34,455 bases of DNA from Papillibacter sp. Its GTDB lineage: Bacteria; Bacillota; Clostridia; Oscillospirales; Oscillospiraceae. Of this stretch, positions 31,350-34,455 are shown in pieces. The notes beneath the pieces are model-generated. The model was not told the origin of the DNA and did no database searches. It worked only from the letters and a program-made list of their open reading frames with translations. Positions within the stretch are counted from its first letter, which is position 1; the number at the start of each line of letters is the position of its first letter. A program made the position numbers and the translations under genes. The DNA lies in NCBI GenBank assembly GCA_012838125.1, contig DUPW01000043.1, positions 1 through 34,455 of the forward strand, written 5' to 3'.

Positions 31350-31652
31350 GCTTTTCTGTCTGCCGGCGGCGAGGGCCTTGATACTTGACTTTTTTGTACC
31401 GACACCCAGGCCTCATGCCCTGCATCTGTACTATATGGACAATTATACCACTTGCGCTTATTGTGTCAACGCTCAATACCAGCCGATACAGCGCCGCATT
31501 CTTTGTTGAGTTTCCCGATAACCCCCATATCTTGTATGTCCCGCGCGAACAAAACATAACGATATGGTTATGAAGGCTTGAGTCTTGGATAACTACAATA
31601 TTTTTAAGTATCGCTACAGCCTTATCTCACACGTGCATAACACCCGGGAGGT
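31350..31652. other. Gene-free region
   Basis: About 300 nt between the regulator terminator and the convergent UroD-family gene. It holds a perfect 6-6-6 inverted repeat, CATAAC-GATATG-GTTATG (31555-31572), of unknown meaning. No gene is supported: frames at 31249-31557 (minus) and 31300-31509 (plus) lack ribosome sites and recognisable content. No terminator for the UroD-family gene was identified. Confidence 0.45.
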
Positions 31653-32639
31653 TTACGAAATTGGGTTCCTTCTCGCCCATTCACGGCCGTAGGAATTAAG
31701 TTCGTCGAGATAAATGTCGTGATTCCATTTCCGAAAGCAACGGCTGATGGGGATGGATGGATAAAACCGGCCGGCGGGGCAGTAGGTGTCTATCGCGCGG
31801 CGGACCTCCGCCCGGATTTCTTCCTCTGTGATGTTTTCAATGTCGATGGCGGGGCCGTCAATGCCGCCGTTCATCGCCAACTTACCTTCCGTAACCTGTT
31901 GAATCTTGACGATATCGTTTTGGGGAATCACCCCTTGCCACACGTCGATACCCATTTCCACCATGTCCAGCACGATGGGCTCGCAAATACAGTCGGCATG
32001 GTGGACGAACATCATCCCGCATTCGTGGGCGGTTTTTACGATTTCGGTGTGCAGCGGCTTGATAATCTCCCGCCAGATTCGCGGGGGGAGGAAAAGATTT
32101 TTCTTGTATCCCCAGTCGTCGTGATAGACGATGGCGTCCGGCTTTATGTACTTTGCCGCCAGTTTGATGCTCTCGTTTTTATAGTCAGCGACGATTCGGA
32201 GAATGTCGGCCATTTCCTCGGGGTACTCTAAGTAATTGGTCAGCGCCTCCTCCATTCCCATGAGGTGATGGCTGCGCTCAAACAGTCCGCGGGTGCTGAA
32301 AATGGCGCAGAATTTTTCGCTTCTGTCGATGCGCTTTGCCTGCTCCGCCGCCCCGCTCCAGTCAAGATCCGAAAGAGTCGGCACGTTAAGCTGCTCTTTC
32401 CATTTCGTGATGTCCCGGATGACGGCGTTGCTATTGTTTACAACGGGGTGGGCACCGGGGGAGCCCGGGTCAAAGCGGAAAAGCGTCCCCCAGGAATCCC
32501 TGTGTTCCCGGCCGTCCTGCGGGATTCTGTCGCGCATGAAGACGGGATCCAGTACAAAATCAAGCGCTGGCATAAAATCGCCATAATACTCCGGCTGCTG
32601 GCGGTTAAATACAGCCATCACGTTTTCTCTCGGTGTCAT
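31653..32639 (-). CDS. Uroporphyrinogen-decarboxylase (URO-D) family protein, methyltransferase type
   Basis: A 328-residue TIM-barrel protein of the URO-D superfamily, which also includes corrinoid-dependent methyltransferases such as MtaA and CmuA. YHDDWGYKKNLFLPPRIWREIIKP (about 172-195) is the family's D-D-W-G region, and FVHHADC (211-217, with a further Cys219) carries a possible zinc site as in the methyltransferases. It lacks the invariant haem-pathway residues near the N-terminus expected of true HemE, and no haem genes are nearby. AAAGGGG lies about 8 nt before the ATG. It stands alone, with a strong promoter and a long structured leader. A methyl-transfer substrate cannot be named; no corrinoid protein gene is adjacent. 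Confidence 0.82.
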   Translation of the reverse strand: MTPRENVMAVFNRQQPEYYGDFMPALDFVLDPVFMRDRIPQDGREHRDSWGTLFRFDPGSPGAHPVVNNSNAVIRDITKWKEQLNVPTLSDLDWSGAAEQAKRIDRSEKFCAIFSTRGLFERSHHLMGMEEALTNYLEYPEEMADILRIVADYKNESIKLAAKYIKPDAIVYHDDWGYKKNLFLPPRIWREIIKPLHTEIVKTAHECGMMFVHHADCICEPIVLDMVEMGIDVWQGVIPQNDIVKIQQVTEGKLAMNGGIDGPAIDIENITEEEIRAEVRRAIDTYCPAGRFYPSIPISRCFRKWNHDIYLDELNSYGREWARRNPIS

Positions 32640-32809
32640 AGATGCATCCCCTTTTCAAGTATCCCGATGACGCAGCCGTAGCCGCCGCACACCGGTAAAG
32701 CGCATTCTCTTTACGCCCTTTGGCGCACTTCCCCCATGAGTCCGGCGCGGCTGCTCCATTAAGCCAAGACGAAACCGCACGTGGATAATACTTTAATTTT
32801 TTGTACTTT
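32640..32809 (-). promoter_or_regulatory. Structured 5' leader of the UroD-family gene (candidate cis-acting RNA)
   Basis: From the promoter at 32816-32844 the transcript has about 170 nt before the start codon. It can fold as a closing stem (AGCCGC 32680-32685 with GCGGCT 32747-32752, then CCGG 32692-32695 with CCGG 32742-32745) around two hairpins: GTAAAG/CTTTAC (32695-32714) and CGCC/GGCG (32714-32725); single end-bases are shared, so not every pair can form at once. I recognise no known riboswitch class, including cobalamin. Confidence 0.4.
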
Positions 32810-32815
32810 GATTTA

Positions 32816-32844
32816 TATATATCCCTTTTTCAGTTATTTGTCAA
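32816..32844 (-). promoter_or_regulatory. Sigma-A promoter of the UroD-family gene
   Basis: On the minus strand a perfect TTGACA (32844-32839), exactly 17 nt, TATATA (32821-32816). It is one of the best promoters in the window. The near arm of the inverted repeat at 32843-32889 overlaps its -35 box by two bases. Confidence 0.85.
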
Positions 32845-32889
32845 TATTTTAGATTATTTTTGTAATTACCATCTATAATCTAAAATATT
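32843..32889. repeat. 15-bp AT-rich inverted repeat touching the -35 box (candidate operator)
   Basis: Perfect arms AATATTTTAGATTAT (32843-32857) and ATAATCTAAAATATT (32875-32889), spaced by 17 nt. TTTTTGTAAT is also directly repeated at 32857-32866 and 32887-32896. Position immediately upstream of the -35 suits an activator or repressor site for the UroD-family gene. Confidence 0.65.
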
Positions 32890-33304
32890 TTTGTAATATA
32901 TTACTAATATGTTGGAAACATCCCGCTCTATCTCATTTTTTGACTATCCTTTTTCTGCTCGTCACAAGACTCTTTTACGCTAAAATTTTATTCTTTAAAG
33001 CCTCGTCACATTTCATGAATTTGCAGGCTTATTCCTAGACAGACGTACAAAATATTCGCGTAAACGCCGCACCGCTTATGCCGAAAAAGCATAAGCGGCG
33101 TTATTTTTAATAGGATGCATAAAGCGCACTTTCCGGCGCGGCATAGCTTTAGCGGAAAATAAAGAGTACACCGGCTCAAAAATGGCTACAGATAGTCGGA
33201 AAATAGTGGTAGTCTGATAAAGGATAGCCCCCTGCGTGTATGTGCGGGGGACAAAGCGATTTTATCTGAGCGGCTAAAAAATGAATGAGATTGGAGGAAA
33301 CAGT
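32890..33304. other. Gene-free region upstream of the zinc-ribbon gene
   Basis: About 415 nt. 32890-33000 is very AT-rich, with no frame of note. 33072-33108 is a terminator without an evident gene in front of it. 33228-33252 holds a short CCCCCTGC/GCGGGGG hairpin. A promoter for the zinc-ribbon gene was not identified. Confidence 0.5.
33072..33108 (+). terminator. Terminator with no visible plus-strand gene
   Basis: CCGCTTATGC / GCATAAGCGG, a perfect 10-bp stem with a CGAAAAA loop, followed by CGTTATTTTTAA. The nearest plus-strand gene ends 1.8 kb upstream and has its own terminator, so an unannotated short transcript in 32890-33070 is possible. Confidence 0.75.
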
Positions 33305-33754
33305 GTGATTTGTGACAAATGTGGCAGCACCCTCCCCCAAGACGCCAAATTCTGCGGCAGCTGTGGCGCAAAAACCCTGTCCGATTCCTTCGAAAACTCC
33401 GCGCCGAACCCCGCCCCGCCTCCTCCATCTTACGCCGCGCCGGCGGCGACGGCAACTCGTCAGAACGTTGCACCGCCCCCGCCGTCATACACCGCACCGC
33501 CTTACAGTACCAGCTCAGATCCCCTGAGTATTAAGGAATACGTCATCATGTTCCTCTTAATGTGCGTACCCATTCTCAACATCGTCCTTCTGATTATGTG
33601 GAGCTTCGGCAATACGGTCGTCAATGTCAATAAGAGAAACTTCGCGCGGGCCGCTCTCATCTTCTGCGCCATATCCATCGTTGTCTCGCTTATCTTCGGC
33701 AGTGTCATTTTCAGGGCTTTGTTTAGCATTTTTGGCACCAGATACTATTACTAA
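33305..33754 (+). CDS. Zinc-ribbon membrane protein, function unknown
   Basis: A 149-residue protein. A zinc ribbon opens it (Cys3, Cys6, Cys17, Cys20: C-x2-C and C-x2-C), as in many Firmicutes proteins of this type. A Pro/Ala-rich linker holds APPPPSY-A/T-AP twice (about 37-46 and 56-65). Two membrane helices follow (about 80-100 and 114-136), ending FGTRYYY. The start is GTG at 33305, with GGAGG 6 nt upstream; an ATG at 33281 has no ribosome site. Function is unknown; it may tether a soluble zinc ribbon to the membrane. Confidence 0.75.
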   Translation: MICDKCGSTLPQDAKFCGSCGAKTLSDSFENSAPNPAPPPPSYAAPAATATRQNVAPPPPSYTAPPYSTSSDPLSIKEYVIMFLLMCVPILNIVLLIMWSFGNTVVNVNKRNFARAALIFCAISIVVSLIFGSVIFRALFSIFGTRYYY

Positions 33755-34045
33755 ATACGGAAATGGCAGGTCATCATTGAGCCGGCTGCGCCGGTGGGTC
33801 AGCGTGAATCCGGTCATTTCTGTTGCAGCGCGCTTAACGGCGCCGGAAGGCGCGTTGGCGCGAAAACTGTCTTAGCAGCGGCCCGATTGATTGAGCTGAA
33901 AGACAAAATATTGGGTTGCGCCCCCATCTCCCGCCGCGAAAGAAAAGGCGCGCGGGCGTGAAGCAAAAAGCCCGGCATGTGCCTTCCCAGCCGGATTTTT
34001 ACCTATGTTAAAATGACAAATCTTATTTCATAGTGGAAGCAGATT
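33755..34045. other. Gene-free region
   Basis: About 290 nt between the zinc-ribbon and lipoprotein genes. It has weak GC hairpins (near 33783-33796, and CCGGC/GCCGG at about 33972-33994 followed by ATTTTT) that could end the upstream transcript. No gene and no convincing promoter were seen. Confidence 0.4.
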
Positions 34046-34444
34046 ATGAAAAAAGTATTCGCTGTATTCCTGCCCGCTTTGTTTATTGCACTCACTTTGG
34101 CTGGATGCGGTGCGGATATCGACAGAGACAGGCCGGTGTTTGAAACTGCTGATATCAGCAAAGTCAGTCTCAAAGCAAATTTCATAAGCAACCCTGACGA
34201 TTGGATTGAGGTGCCGTCTGATGATCTCCCGGCTATTATCGACTGGCTCGGTACGTTCAGAGTCGGTGAAAAGGCGAAAAAAGAACTTATTCCGGGAAGT
34301 AACAGTGTCCGTGTGAGAATTAAGTATTCCGACGGAACCGTTGCGGAAAACGGGCTTACTACGATTAAGATGGGGGAAAATACATACTATATGACGAGCG
34401 AAAATGCTCCCGATGCCTATTTGCGCATTCTCAATAGAAGCTAG
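34046..34444 (+). CDS. Small lipoprotein, function unknown
   Basis: A 132-residue exported protein with a lipoprotein signal: MKK, hydrophobic core, lipobox LAGC with Cys at about 21. The mature part (about 110 residues) has alternating short strands and charged turns (DDWIEVPSDDLPAIIDWLGTF, VRVRIKYSDGTV) and no motif I recognise. GGAAG lies about 6 nt before the ATG. Its stop lies 11 nt from the window edge, so the gene is complete but its downstream context is unseen. Confidence 0.75.
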   Translation: MKKVFAVFLPALFIALTLAGCGADIDRDRPVFETADISKVSLKANFISNPDDWIEVPSDDLPAIIDWLGTFRVGEKAKKELIPGSNSVRVRIKYSDGTVAENGLTTIKMGENTYYMTSENAPDAYLRILNRS

Positions 34445-34455
34445 GGCAGAAACCC

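Noticed and set aside
31249-31557. 102-residue minus-strand frame past the regulator
   Set aside because: It overlaps the regulator end and its terminator, has no ribosome site and no recognisable content.
31653-32639. HemE (haem biosynthesis)
   Set aside because: It is a divergent URO-D superfamily member with a His/Cys metal-type motif and no haem genes nearby; methyltransferase-type is more likely.

Overview
The window looks like the chromosome of an anaerobic, amino-acid-fermenting Gram-positive bacterium, probably a Clostridia member. The evidence is sigma-A-type promoters, strong AAGGAGG ribosome binding sites, several TTG/GTG starts, a tRNA gene without encoded CCA, lipobox-type substrate-binding proteins, an ECF sigma/anti-sigma pair of clostridial type, ferredoxin-linked 2-oxoacid oxidoreductase and PduL/butyrate-kinase chemistry. 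GC is moderately high (by eye mid-50s percent), falling in a stretch around 13.5-15.8 kb and in an AT-rich block near 32.8-33.0 kb. The exact taxon cannot be read from the sequence.

Layout. 1-0.8 kb: end of livG and livF (branched-chain amino acid ABC importer). 0.9-4.5 kb, minus strand: a Bax-inhibitor-1 family membrane protein, a zinc-dependent phospholipase C-like protein, and a small operon of a short QueG-like iron-sulfur protein, a shikimate-kinase-family protein lacking one substrate-binding residue, and a small membrane protein. 4.6-6.3 kb: TetR regulator with a clear promoter, then glutamate racemase. 6.6-9.1 kb, minus strand: homocysteine S-methyltransferase with a vestigial second domain, plus a DUF1015 protein. 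9.2-12.9 kb, plus strand: cytidylate-kinase-like protein, PrmA, a secreted protein with a degenerate deacetylase-like domain, and a stand-alone GlmU-type nucleotidyltransferase. 12.9-16.1 kb: tRNA-Leu(CAG) and an ECF sigma/anti-sigma module, bracketed by two degenerate tandem-repeat arrays with 19-20 bp and 17 bp periods.

16.1-19.6 kb, minus strand: a four-subunit 2-oxoacid:ferredoxin oxidoreductase operon headed by a P-loop NTPase. 19.9-30.5 kb, minus strand: a long cluster in transcription order butyrate-kinase family, PduL-type phosphotransacylase, FAD oxidoreductase, MATE exporter, then oligopeptide-type ABC transporter OppA-B-C-D-F, with a divergent YheO-type PAS/HTH regulator at its head. 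31.6-33.0 kb: a solitary uroporphyrinogen-decarboxylase-family (methyltransferase-type) gene with a near-consensus promoter, a 15-bp inverted repeat touching the -35 box, and a foldable leader of about 170 nt. The window ends with a zinc-ribbon membrane protein and a small lipoprotein.

How it may work together (inference): Liv and Opp import amino acids or peptides; the 2-oxoacid oxidoreductase makes an acyl-CoA and reduced ferredoxin; the PduL-type enzyme and Buk turn acyl-CoA into acyl phosphate and then acid plus ATP. The buk-pduL-FAD oxidoreductase-MATE-opp cluster under a YheO-type sensor is the best candidate for an undescribed catabolic system. The repeat arrays and the regulated solitary UroD-family gene are the most unusual non-coding features.
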